Below are positions 8,152 through 16,013 of a DNA stretch of 64,000 bases, in pieces. The stretch is from assembly GCA_018660305.1 (NCBI GenBank), contig JABJKO010000209.1, forward strand, positions 5,937 through 69,936, given 5' to 3'. A program made the position numbers and the translations under genes. The notes below the pieces were generated by a model that did no database searches, was not told the origin of the DNA, and saw only the letters and a program-made list of their open reading frames with translations. Source of the stretch: Rhodospirillaceae bacterium. GTDB lineage: Bacteria; Pseudomonadota; Alphaproteobacteria; MPNO01; UBA2964. The stretch's first letter is position 1, and every line of letters begins with the position of its first letter.

Positions 8152-8904
8152 ATGGATTATGAACTGATTGCGCCGCGCGCCCGGCTGGGCTTTATCATCC
8201 CCTCTTCCAACCGCATGGTGGAACCACAGCTCCAGCGCTTCGCGCCGGACGGCGTGGAGCCCCATATCACGCGTATCGGCATGACCAACCGGCACAAGGC
8301 GCCGCTGGACCAGCTTCTGCCGCGCATCGTCGATGCCGCCGAACTGCTGGGCGATTCCAAATGTGATGTGACGGTTCTGCAATGCACCGGGACGTCCATG
8401 TCGGGCGGCGTTGCCGGCGAACGCGGTGTCATCGAAGCCATCGAAGCCGCCACCGGCAGGCCGGCCCTGTCGGCGGCGTCTTCCCTGATGGCGGCCTTTG
8501 CGGCGCTTAATGCGCGGCGGCTGGTGTTCGTGTCCGAGACGGCACAGGCAGGCCATGACAAAAAGGCGGCGTTTCTCAAAGAGGCGGGTTTCGAGCTGGT
8601 CGCCGACAAAGCCATGGGGCTGGCCAGCAGCGATATTTACTGCACCACGCCGCCGGCCTTCTGGCGCGACAATGTACTGGCCACGAAAGACGATGCGGCC
8701 GACGCCTATTTCATCAGCTGCGCCAATATTCACAGCGTGGACGTGATCGCGGAATTGGAAGCGTCTCTCGACAGGCCGGTGGTGACCAGCAATCAGGCGG
8801 CGCTGTGGTGCGCGCTGCGGACGGCCGGTCTTCGGGACGACATACCGGCGCTGGGCCGGCTGTTTAAAACGGACCTTCCGGCGTCCGCGGCGGCGGCGGA
8901 ATAA
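8152..8904 (+). CDS. Asp/Glu racemase superfamily protein, maleate cis-trans isomerase-like (two-Cys type)
   Basis: A 250-aa protein starting at an ATG with a GAGGA site. Two cysteines sit where the superfamily places its catalytic pair: about C78 in VLQCTGTSMSGG and about C190 in YFISCANIHSVDVI. The C-terminal AGLRDDIPALGRLF is the usual family ending. Maleate isomerases of this fold convert maleate to fumarate with one cysteine attacking and the other assisting; the same fold also holds racemases and hydantoin racemases. It lies near two single-cysteine relatives on the opposite strand, so the locus may process a substituted dicarboxylate. The actual substrate is unknown. Confidence 0.8.
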   Translation: MDYELIAPRARLGFIIPSSNRMVEPQLQRFAPDGVEPHITRIGMTNRHKAPLDQLLPRIVDAAELLGDSKCDVTVLQCTGTSMSGGVAGERGVIEAIEAATGRPALSAASSLMAAFAALNARRLVFVSETAQAGHDKKAAFLKEAGFELVADKAMGLASSDIYCTTPPAFWRDNVLATKDDAADAYFISCANIHSVDVIAELEASLDRPVVTSNQAALWCALRTAGLRDDIPALGRLFKTDLPASAAAAE

Positions 8905-8921
8905 GGACCGTCTGGCGGTCC
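8905..8921. terminator. Hairpin between convergent genes
   Basis: GGACCG and CGGTCC form a perfect 6-bp stem around TCTGG, directly after the stop of the isomerase gene and before the end of the convergent small gene. It has no T-run, so it may end transcription weakly in both directions. Confidence 0.3.
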
Positions 8922-8940
8922 CCGCCGGTAATACGGAAAA

Positions 8941-9153
8941 TCAGATGCCGGGAGCGGCTGCCGGGAACAGCGGAATAACCTGCGCCGATCTGTGCGGGTT
9001 CTGACGCAGACCGTGCATGGCACGCAGCTCGCGCCGTGATTGTTCCAGATCCTTGAGTTCACGCAGATCGTCGATGTCGTGAACATGGAGGGTGTCGATC
9101 CTGTTCTCAACGAGGTCGAGCAACATTTCGATCGATTGCGTGGAAAGTGCCAT
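8941..9153 (-). CDS. Small conserved-looking protein, 70 aa, unknown function
   Basis: A 70-aa, mainly helical, charged protein (STQSIEMLLDLVENRID, then DLRELKDLEQSRRELRAM). The N-terminal 50 residues look like an amphipathic or coiled-coil helix pair; the tail is Pro/Ala rich. There is no signal peptide or membrane segment. I do not recognise a named family. The upstream DNA carries a TTAA-N7-TTAA motif resembling a CtrA box, which may tie it to cell-cycle control. It is convergent with the isomerase gene. Confidence 0.7.
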   Translation of the reverse strand: MALSTQSIEMLLDLVENRIDTLHVHDIDDLRELKDLEQSRRELRAMHGLRQNPHRSAQVIPLFPAAAPGI

Positions 9154-9223
9154 TGTCTTCTGCCTGTTCGGTTATCACTACAAAGGTCGTTAACGCGACA
9201 GGTAGAAAATTGGTTAAGTATGG

Positions 9224-9238
9224 TTAAAATTTTGTTAA
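9224..9238 (-). promoter_or_regulatory. Candidate CtrA binding site
   Basis: TTAA, seven bases, then TTAA (9224-9227 and 9235-9238) matches the core of the alphaproteobacterial CtrA box. Additional TTAA half-sites lie at 9190 and 9214. The site is about 70-85 bp upstream of the 70-aa gene. The region is AT-rich, so chance matches are possible. Confidence 0.35.
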
Positions 9239-9299
9239 GCGAAATTTACGCCCGGGCTGAATAAACCTGAATAATTCTGGCCAGCCGCAATGGACCCGC

Positions 9300-10019
9300 T
9301 CAGAAATCGCGGAACAGACGGCCGTAGCCCTCGATCGGGTCCTTGATGCCGCAGCGTCTCAGTGCGTTCCAGACAATGGCCTGCAGCGACGTCATCACGG
9401 TGACGCCAAACTCCTGCTCCAGCTTATCGATGGTGTTGATGACCGCATAGTGCGGGCAGAACATGTAGACCGTGTCGAGCTCGGGGTGGTTGCGGCACAG
9501 GGTGCGGCCGGTCTCCAGTACCTGGTTCTCGTCCACTTCGCCCAGCTTGATAAAGGTGGTGTTGAGACATTCCCAGCCCAGCGGCTCCAGTCCCATTTCG
9601 CGGATATAGGTCATGTGCCGTTCGCCGTGGCTGTCGTCATAGGGCTGGATGATCCCCACCTTCTGCGAACCGAGGACCGCCAGCGCGTCGCGCTGTGACG
9701 ACAGGCTGGTGACCACCGGAATGCCGATTTCGTCTTCCGTCGCCTGCGCCATCTCGGCGGCATTGGCGAACCCGCGCGACGCGTTGATGGGCAGCCCGCC
9801 GAACACAAAGATATCGACCCCGGCGCGCGCCATGGCATGGGCCACATTGAGGCTGACGTCATAGGCCCGATCCACCTCGTCGCTGGTGCGGTCCACCAGG
9901 GGCAGGGTGTTGACCACCAGCGTCACGCCGTCGGGGACGATCTTGTAAAATTCATAGGGGAAGACTTCTGTCGCCGCCGGGGGTGATGTGTAGCCGATGC
10001 GTGCCCTGTGTCCGTACAT
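9300..10019 (-). CDS. Asp/Glu racemase superfamily protein, arylmalonate decarboxylase-like (copy 1)
   Basis: A 239-aa protein. Its length equals that of arylmalonate decarboxylase (about 240 aa). A glycine lies at about residue 74 (VFGGLPINASRGF) where racemases carry their first cysteine, and a single conserved cysteine lies at about 188 (MFCPHYAV). That Gly/Cys arrangement is the one described for arylmalonate decarboxylase, whereas racemases and maleate isomerases use two cysteines. The N-terminus (YGHRARIGYTSPP) and C-terminus (GYGRLFRDF) are also typical of the superfamily. It follows its paralogue by 18 bp and is likely co-transcribed. Decarboxylase, isomerase or racemase activity cannot be settled from sequence. 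Confidence 0.8.
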   Translation of the reverse strand: MYGHRARIGYTSPPAATEVFPYEFYKIVPDGVTLVVNTLPLVDRTSDEVDRAYDVSLNVAHAMARAGVDIFVFGGLPINASRGFANAAEMAQATEDEIGIPVVTSLSSQRDALAVLGSQKVGIIQPYDDSHGERHMTYIREMGLEPLGWECLNTTFIKLGEVDENQVLETGRTLCRNHPELDTVYMFCPHYAVINTIDKLEQEFGVTVMTSLQAIVWNALRRCGIKDPIEGYGRLFRDF

Positions 10020-10037
10020 GCTGTTCTGTCCTTTGTA

Positions 10038-10757
10038 TTAGAAGTCGCGCAACAGGCGGCCGAACCCGTCGATACGGTCATCGATGCCGCAGGCCCGCAG
10101 GGACCGCCAGACGATGGCCTGCAGGGCGGTGATGACGGTGATGCCAAATTCTTTTTCGATAGGCTCGATCACCCCTGCCGTCGCGAAATGGGGGCAGGGA
10201 ATATAGAGCGTGTCGGCGTCGGGATATTGCTCGCAAAGCCCGCGGCCCAGCGCCAGGATCTGCTCTTCATCCACCTTGCCCAGCTCGATAAAGGTCGCGT
10301 TGACACAGGCACACCCGGCGGGCTCGGCTCCCAGTTCGCGCACATAACCCTCGAAGCGCGGGATATGGGTCTGGTCATAGGGCTGGATCACGTTGGACTT
10401 CTTTGCGCCCACGGCGGCAAACGCATCCTGCTGGGCCGATAGGCTGGTGATCACCGGTACACCGATTTCCCTTTCGGTTTCCGCCGCCATCTCACCGGCA
10501 TTGCCGAAACCGCGCGAGGCATTGATGGGAAGGCCGCCAAAAACAAAGAGATCGACGCCGGCCCGCGCCATGGCATGGGCCACATTGAGGCTGACGTCGT
10601 AGGCCCGATCCACCTCGTCGCCGGTCCGGTCGACCAGGGGCAGGGTGTTGACCACCAGCGTCACCCCATCGGGCACCATTTTATAGAACTCGTAAGGAAA
10701 GACCTCCGTCGCCGAGGGCGGCGAGGTGTAGCCGATGCGCGCGCGATGTCCGTACAT
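10038..10757 (-). CDS. Asp/Glu racemase superfamily protein, arylmalonate decarboxylase-like (copy 2)
   Basis: A 239-aa tandem paralogue of the gene at 9300-10019. The first 90 residues are nearly identical, with divergence mainly in the 140-200 region. The same single-cysteine layout is kept: glycine near 74 and cysteine near 188 (YIPCPHFAT). The ATG at 10757 was chosen because it matches the paralogue's start and has an AGGGAAG site; a longer frame to 10850 is unsupported. It is the first gene of the pair. The divergence near the second half of the active site suggests the copies may act on different substrates or form a hetero-oligomer. Confidence 0.8.
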   Translation of the reverse strand: MYGHRARIGYTSPPSATEVFPYEFYKMVPDGVTLVVNTLPLVDRTGDEVDRAYDVSLNVAHAMARAGVDLFVFGGLPINASRGFGNAGEMAAETEREIGVPVITSLSAQQDAFAAVGAKKSNVIQPYDQTHIPRFEGYVRELGAEPAGCACVNATFIELGKVDEEQILALGRGLCEQYPDADTLYIPCPHFATAGVIEPIEKEFGITVITALQAIVWRSLRACGIDDRIDGFGRLLRDF

Positions 10758-10853
10758 GATGTTGCTTCCCTGTTTTTCTCCCGGGATGTTAGCCCAAAGC
10801 CGGCACAAAAGAAGGCCCTGCAGCAAAGTTTCTGCTAGAGCCCTATACATCTA

Positions 10854-10866
10854 AATTGACTCAATT
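10854..10866. promoter_or_regulatory. 13-bp palindrome in the divergent intergenic region
   Basis: AATTGACTCAATT is a perfect inverted repeat around one base, about 100 bp upstream of the tandem racemase-superfamily pair and 172 bp upstream of the VanZ-like gene. It is a plausible operator; no regulator gene is adjacent. Confidence 0.3.
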
Positions 10867-11038
10867 GGATGGGTCGTATGAGCTTCCCGGTCAGGCGCCG
10901 GCGGCAGCCCGTTCATGAAAAATTAACCGGCCACGCGGTTTCAAGGGTCTACGGAATCGGCTCTTCTCCCGAGGTTATTTTTGGGAGACGCAACGAGCCG
11001 GTCATTTGGGTTGTCCTGGACGGGGAGTTTAGGCAAGG

Positions 11039-12415
11039 GTGTCGGTAATCCCTGAAAATTCTTATCGCAAAACATATGGTGCCGCCGCCCTGGGCTGGGC
11101 GGGTTTCATAACCTATGGCAGCCTGGTTCCCTTCACCCTGCGCGACGCGCCCATGTCTTTCCAGGGGATTTCGGCTGACGATCCCGTGGTGGCGCTTGCC
11201 CATCTCGGCGGGCTCGATTGGGTGACCAATATTCTCATCGGAATCCTGCTGGCCTACTTGCTCATGGGGACACTGGGAGCGACCACGGGGCGGCGCGCGG
11301 GACCGGTGATCGCCACCCTGCTGCTCTGTCTCTCCCTGTCGTTCTGCGTTGAATTCGCGCAAACCTTCGTGGGCGGACGGGTTCCCTCTATGGGTGACGT
11401 CATCGCGCAGTCGGTTGGCGCGATCATAGGGCTGGCCGCCTGGGTCCTGCTGGGCCGCCGGCTGACCCGAATGATTGCCATCAGCGCCGCGGGCGGCGAC
11501 GGGGCGTTGCGGGCCGCTCTCCTGCTGATGGTGTTTGGTTACGTGGGCTACGCGCTTTTTCCGTTCGGCATCATTCTACCCGGGCGCGGGGTTCTCGCGC
11601 ACTTCAACCATCCCGGCACGTTTTCGTTGTGGCCGGACGATTCCGCCATGGGTCTGCGCTTTATCCTGCTGAGCCTTGTAAAGTCCCTGGTCCTGATGCC
11701 CCTCGGGGCACTGGTCGCGCTCAATCCGCATCGGCCCGCAAAGGATGGTCTGGTGCAGGCCATCGCTCTCGGTCTGTTGCTCAGCGCCTTCCTGATGATG
11801 TGCCGGGTGTTTTTCCTCTGGTCTGGAACGGACACGGTGTTTTCCGGTCTTTTGCGGGCCGCCGGGGCGCCCATGGGATACCTGGTCTGGCGCGGGCTGC
11901 AACGCATCGACCTGGAAGGGCTGCGAAGGATCCTGCGTCCCACGGCGCTAATCGCGCTCCCGCTCTATGTGGCGGGTCTGGCGGGTATTCGCGGGATTGT
12001 CGGCGGGGCATCGCCCGATGCGGAAAAGATCCGGGTGATACTGGAGCAGCTGAACTGGCTGCCGTTTTATTATGATTTTGCCGCAAGCTCGATTCGTGCC
12101 GTGGCGAGCGTCGGCGCTGTTCTGGTTCAATATGGTATACTCGGTGTTCTTCTTGCGCTGGTGCTGGGCCGCCGGCACGCGCCTTTTCTCATCGTTTGCC
12201 TGAGTATTCTGATCGCCATGTCATTGCAAATCGCCGCTCTGCTTCTCGCCGGTCTCCGACCCGATCCGTCAAATCCGATTCTTGCCGCTATGGGGGCGCT
12301 GACCGGCGCCGCCGTGGTGCCGTGGTTCTTCAAGGCCATGGCCGCGCATATGGAGGAGGTCAATCGCGCCCGTCCGCGTCAGGCGGCGCCGGCGACGGCG
12401 AGGGCAACGCCATGA
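11039..12415 (+). CDS. VanZ-like multi-pass membrane protein
   Basis: A 458-aa integral membrane protein starting at GTG. The N-terminal 130 residues match the VanZ-like domain: YGSLVPFTLRD after the first helix, then DWVTNILIGILLAYLLMG, FCVEFAQTFVGGRVPSMGDV and SVGAIIGLAAW. A second half with about six more hydrophobic segments follows. VanZ-domain proteins are common in polysaccharide loci, but their biochemical role is unclear. The stop codon overlaps the start of the O-antigen-ligase-like gene (ATGA), so the two are translationally coupled and probably act in the same envelope polysaccharide step. Confidence 0.8.
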   Translation: MSVIPENSYRKTYGAAALGWAGFITYGSLVPFTLRDAPMSFQGISADDPVVALAHLGGLDWVTNILIGILLAYLLMGTLGATTGRRAGPVIATLLLCLSLSFCVEFAQTFVGGRVPSMGDVIAQSVGAIIGLAAWVLLGRRLTRMIAISAAGGDGALRAALLLMVFGYVGYALFPFGIILPGRGVLAHFNHPGTFSLWPDDSAMGLRFILLSLVKSLVLMPLGALVALNPHRPAKDGLVQAIALGLLLSAFLMMCRVFFLWSGTDTVFSGLLRAAGAPMGYLVWRGLQRIDLEGLRRILRPTALIALPLYVAGLAGIRGIVGGASPDAEKIRVILEQLNWLPFYYDFAASSIRAVASVGAVLVQYGILGVLLALVLGRRHAPFLIVCLSILIAMSLQIAALLLAGLRPDPSNPILAAMGALTGAAVVPWFFKAMAAHMEEVNRARPRQAAPATARATP

Positions 12416-14292
12416 CCGCCGCGCTGTTTGCCGGCCAGCGTCTTTCCGGCGCTGCTCTTGTGGCCGCGGTTGGTTTTTTTGTGGCGTTGTTTCCCGTCGC
12501 CCAGGTCTGGCTGGCGGCAGGGTTTGCCGGCTATGCCCTTGTGCTCGCCAGGTATCCGCGTGCTTGGCTGGTTATGGTTCCCGCCGCCATGCCAGCTCTG
12601 GATCTCGGATTCTTTTCCGGCTGGTTCTTTTTTGAAGAGTTCGATGCGCTTGTGCTCGTCACTCTGGCCGTACTTCTATGGCGCTGCCCGCTGTCGCGAG
12701 AGGATTTCCGTCTCGGCCGGCCGCTCGGCCTTGTTGTCCTTCTGTTGTGTGTTTCCTATGGCGCCAGCGCCGCCATTCCGCTTGTCCCCTGGCCTGCTAT
12801 CGATGGCAATTCCTTTGCCAGCTATTACAGCCCGTTCAATGCGCTCCGTGTGGCAAAAGGATTTTTGTGGCCCCTGCTGCTCCTGCCTCACCTGAACCAG
12901 GCGCTTCGGGTCGATCAGACCACTGGCAAGCTGTTCGGGTTTGGCCTGGTAGCGGGCCTGTTCGCCATGTCTGTCATCGCGCTTTACGAACATTGGCTGT
13001 TTGTCGGGTTTTTCAACTTTGGCCACGAATATCGGATCATCGGCCCGTTCTCCAGTATGCATACGGGGGATGGCCATATCGATCTGTGGCTGGCGAGCAC
13101 CATTCCTCTGATTGCCGCGATCTTCGTCGACCGATGGCCCTGGTTCCTCCGTCTGGGCGCGGTGGGGGTGGCGTGTCTCTCTTTCTACATCCTGTTGGCC
13201 ACCGCCTCCCGCGGACCGTTTCTCGCAATGGCGGTGGCTCTTTTTGTGCTGATCTGCGCGTTTGTCCTGGTGTGGGCCCGGCGTGGCAGGATCTGGCGGA
13301 CCGCGCTGCTGGCGCCCATGCTGGTCGTTCTGGGTCTGGTGGCGCTGGTGCCATTCGTCCTGCCGACAGAACTGGGCGCCCGCTTCAAGTCCACCGGCAG
13401 GGATACACAGACCCGGCTCGACCATTTCCGTGAGGCCCTGGAATTTCGTGATTCACGACTGCAGACACAAATCCTCGGCATGGGTCTGGGAATGTTTCCC
13501 CGGACCTACCAGCAACGCCGGGCGCATTTTCACACGCTGGCGCGCTATTCCTTCGATGGCCCGCCGGGACGACGCTATCTGACGCTATCGTCCGGCGACA
13601 ATCTCTATGTCAGTCAGAAAATCGACGCAAAGGCGAACACGCCCTACCTGTTCGCTTTCAACTACCGCACCAGCGAAACAAAATTTCTGGTGACGGCGGC
13701 CATATGCGAAAAATGGCTGCTGCATTCGCGGGTTTGTTCCTGGCACAGCTTCCGGCTCGAACCGACCGGTGGTAAGTGGCGGAATTTCACGACCCAGATC
13801 AACACCAATAAGGTCGGCCTTCCGCCCGGCCGCATAGGCGCTCTGTCCGCCCCCCCAATCCGTCTGGCGCTATTTACCCAGGGCGCGCCAGGCGGCGTGT
13901 CTTTCGATGATTTGGCCCTGGTCACCGCGGATGGCACCAATCTCGTCAGGAATGGTGATTTCAGTGGCAATAACGATCACTGGTTCTGGACGGTGGACAA
14001 TCATTTGCCCTGGCACACAAAGAATATGGCGGTGAATGTCCTGTTCGATCAGGGGTGGCTGGGCATCGCCGGCGTATCGTTGCTCATTCTCGTGACACTT
14101 GCGGGATTCGTCCGGGCGGTCTTCCAATCCAGGCCGGAGGCTGTGCCCTGGCTGGGCGCCCTGGCGGGATATCTCGTCAACGGATTAGTGGTCAGCCCCT
14201 TCGATCAGCCGCGTCTCGCCATGCTGTTCTATCTGATCTGCTTTTTTGTCATTCTGAAGTTTTTCCGGGGCAACCGACCGGTCCCAGGCTAG
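12412..14292 (+). CDS. O-antigen ligase / polymerase-like membrane protein with large extracytoplasmic insert
   Basis: A 626-aa protein. About ten transmembrane helices occupy residues 1-330. The Wzy/WaaL-type core is seen around FFNFGHEYRIIGPF and LLATASRGPFLAMAVALF. A soluble segment of roughly 180-200 residues (about 360-550) then interrupts the membrane domain. It contains YLTLSSGDNLYVSQKID, TSETKFLVTAAIC and a closing NLVRNGDFSGNNDHWFWTVDN, a pattern seen in carbohydrate-binding jelly-roll modules. The last helices follow, with NMAVNVLFDQGWLGIAG and VSPFDQPRLAMLFYLICFF. Such enzymes transfer or polymerise lipid-linked glycans on the periplasmic face. The ATG at 12412 overlaps the VanZ gene stop; the frame upstream to 12196 is antisense-free shadow of that gene. 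Confidence 0.8.
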   Translation: MTAALFAGQRLSGAALVAAVGFFVALFPVAQVWLAAGFAGYALVLARYPRAWLVMVPAAMPALDLGFFSGWFFFEEFDALVLVTLAVLLWRCPLSREDFRLGRPLGLVVLLLCVSYGASAAIPLVPWPAIDGNSFASYYSPFNALRVAKGFLWPLLLLPHLNQALRVDQTTGKLFGFGLVAGLFAMSVIALYEHWLFVGFFNFGHEYRIIGPFSSMHTGDGHIDLWLASTIPLIAAIFVDRWPWFLRLGAVGVACLSFYILLATASRGPFLAMAVALFVLICAFVLVWARRGRIWRTALLAPMLVVLGLVALVPFVLPTELGARFKSTGRDTQTRLDHFREALEFRDSRLQTQILGMGLGMFPRTYQQRRAHFHTLARYSFDGPPGRRYLTLSSGDNLYVSQKIDAKANTPYLFAFNYRTSETKFLVTAAICEKWLLHSRVCSWHSFRLEPTGGKWRNFTTQINTNKVGLPPGRIGALSAPPIRLALFTQGAPGGVSFDDLALVTADGTNLVRNGDFSGNNDHWFWTVDNHLPWHTKNMAVNVLFDQGWLGIAGVSLLILVTLAGFVRAVFQSRPEAVPWLGALAGYLVNGLVVSPFDQPRLAMLFYLICFFVILKFFRGNRPVPG

Positions 14293-14365
14293 CTGCTCTT
14301 GCGTGCTTTTGCTCCCCACCGGATACTTGGCGGAAAGCCGGGCCGGATCGTAAGAGTGAAAGACA

Positions 14366-15067
14366 ATGGGGTTGCCGAGACTTGCCGGAACTATTTTCGC
14401 GATGGGCATTGCCGTTCTGATGTCCGTGTCATCCTGGGCGCAGACCGCCCCCGATGAGGTTGAACTGGCGGCCTATCAGGGTCTTCACGAGGCCGCCGCC
14501 AAAGGCGATCTGGCCGCCCTTAAACGCCTGATGGACGAAGGCGCCAATCCGAACGCCACCGATAATCATGGCCGGACACCGTTGATGGTCGCGGGCTATC
14601 GGCGCAACGCGCCGGCCGCGCTTTTGCTGATCGGGGGCGGCGCGAACGTCAACGCGCTGGACAGCGAACAATATGATCTCATTACCATCGCCGCCGTGGC
14701 CGATGACCTGCCGATGCTGCGGCTGGCGATCAGAGAGGGCGGCAACACGGCGCAGGTCACCAGCCCCTATGACGGCACGGCGCTGATCGCGGCGGCGCAT
14801 CTGGGACATGTGGAAATCGTCAAGACCCTGATCGCCGCGAAGGCGCCGCTGGACCACATCAACAATCTCAGATGGACGGCACTGATCGAATCCATCGTGC
14901 TTGGCGATGGCGGGGCGCGTCATGTGGCGTGTCTGAAGGCCCTGGTGGATGCCGGGGCCAACGTCAACATTCCCGATGGTAACGGCGTCACCCCGCTGAG
15001 CCTCGCCCGCGCGGCAGGTTATACGGATATGGTCCGCCTTCTCGAGGCGGTCGGCGCCAAGCCCTGA
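14366..15067 (+). CDS. Secreted ankyrin-repeat protein
   Basis: A 233-aa protein with a signal peptide (hydrophobic residues 9-25, likely cleavage after SWAQ). About five ankyrin repeats follow: GLHEAAAKGDLAALKRLMDEGANPNATD, HGRTPLMVAGYRRNAPAALLLIGGGANVNALD, and further units ending KALVDAGANVNIPDGNGVTPLSLARAAGY. It is therefore likely periplasmic and protein-binding. It lies 73 bp after the O-antigen-ligase-like gene on the same strand. Its last codons and stop belong to a 17-bp tandem repeat. Confidence 0.85.
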   Translation: MGLPRLAGTIFAMGIAVLMSVSSWAQTAPDEVELAAYQGLHEAAAKGDLAALKRLMDEGANPNATDNHGRTPLMVAGYRRNAPAALLLIGGGANVNALDSEQYDLITIAAVADDLPMLRLAIREGGNTAQVTSPYDGTALIAAAHLGHVEIVKTLIAAKAPLDHINNLRWTALIESIVLGDGGARHVACLKALVDAGANVNIPDGNGVTPLSLARAAGYTDMVRLLEAVGAKP

Positions 15068-15105
15068 ATTTCGCCAAGCCTTGAATTTCGCCAAGCCTTG
15101 AATTT
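15055..15105 (+). repeat. 17-bp tandem repeat, three copies, across a stop codon
   Basis: CGCCAAGCCYTGAATTT occurs three times head to tail at 15055-15071, 15072-15088 and 15089-15105. The first copy differs by one base (C for T) and holds the ankyrin gene's TGA. The extra copies lie in the short gap before the convergent hydrolase gene. It looks like a recent slippage duplication. Confidence 0.85.
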
Positions 15106-15114
15106 CGATCGGGA

Positions 15115-15876
15115 CTAGAGATACCGCTCCAGAAACCGGGCCACCTGCGGTCCCCAGATCTGCTGTCCCGCGGCGCAGAAACGGTGGGCTTCGGCGCCGT
15201 CGGTTCCCCATTTGGGAAAGATCGCCGCGTCGTGCGGTTTGTCGAGTTCTGTGAGCAATGCGCCGATTTCTTCGGTCGGGGCGGTATTGAAGTCGTTTTC
15301 CGGCTGGATCAGGAAAACCGGTCCCGTCAAATTTTTCGCTGCATCCAGGAGCATGTTGCGGATGATCGGATGACCGCTCCACTGGCTGGCACCCCCTGAA
15401 AAATCAAGGCCGCATTTCCAGCGCGCGTCACGGGACAATGCCAGCAGGGTGTGGATACCGCCAAGGGAGCTGCCCATCACGGCAACGCGCGCGCTATCGA
15501 TTTCCGGCCGGGATACCGCAAAATCGAGCGCCGCGATGACGTCCTTGTTTTCGCGATCGAGCCGCGCCGACATTTGACGGTCGTGATCATGGGTTCCCCG
15601 CGGCGCCGGAACATCGTTCGACAGGGCAATGCCGGGGGATTTGCCATAGCCGGCCCGGTGCGGGAACAGATAGGCATAGCCCAGCGACAGGAAGAACGCA
15701 GCCGTCTGAGGATGCGACAGATCCGCCGTATTGGGCGGCAACTGACTGCCATGATTGTCGATCAGGCAGGGGAAGGGTCCCGTGCCTTCGGGCAGAAAAA
15801 GATAGCCGGTGAGCGCGTCGTCACCGCCCCTGAATGAAACGGCCGTCGGTGTAACGGCGTGGCCTTCCATGTGCAT
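15115..15876 (-). CDS. Alpha/beta hydrolase, dienelactone-hydrolase-like
   Basis: A 253-aa cytoplasmic protein starting at an ATG preceded by AGGGGAA. The nucleophile elbow is VAVMGSSLGG (Ser about 137), the acid lies in IQPENDFN (Asp about 195) and the histidine in GAEAHRF (about 231). An early CLIDNHGS holds the oxyanion residues. The strand order resembles the dienelactone-hydrolase/prolyl-oligopeptidase branch. There is no signal peptide. It converges on the ankyrin gene and is divergent from the hydantoinase operon across about 137 bp, so it may serve the same catabolic route. The substrate is not known. Confidence 0.85.
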   Translation of the reverse strand: MHMEGHAVTPTAVSFRGGDDALTGYLFLPEGTGPFPCLIDNHGSQLPPNTADLSHPQTAAFFLSLGYAYLFPHRAGYGKSPGIALSNDVPAPRGTHDHDRQMSARLDRENKDVIAALDFAVSRPEIDSARVAVMGSSLGGIHTLLALSRDARWKCGLDFSGGASQWSGHPIIRNMLLDAAKNLTGPVFLIQPENDFNTAPTEEIGALLTELDKPHDAAIFPKWGTDGAEAHRFCAAGQQIWGPQVARFLERYL

Positions 15877-16013
15877 GGTATTTCCCCTGATCTCACGATG
15901 CCTTTGCGATCAGGCTACACGAAATGCGCTTTTCTGTCTTTTGGTTGCTGACCTGCCGGGTTTGAGACGGTACTTTCGCCCGACAAAAATTATAAATGCA
16001 GGGAGACCGCGAC

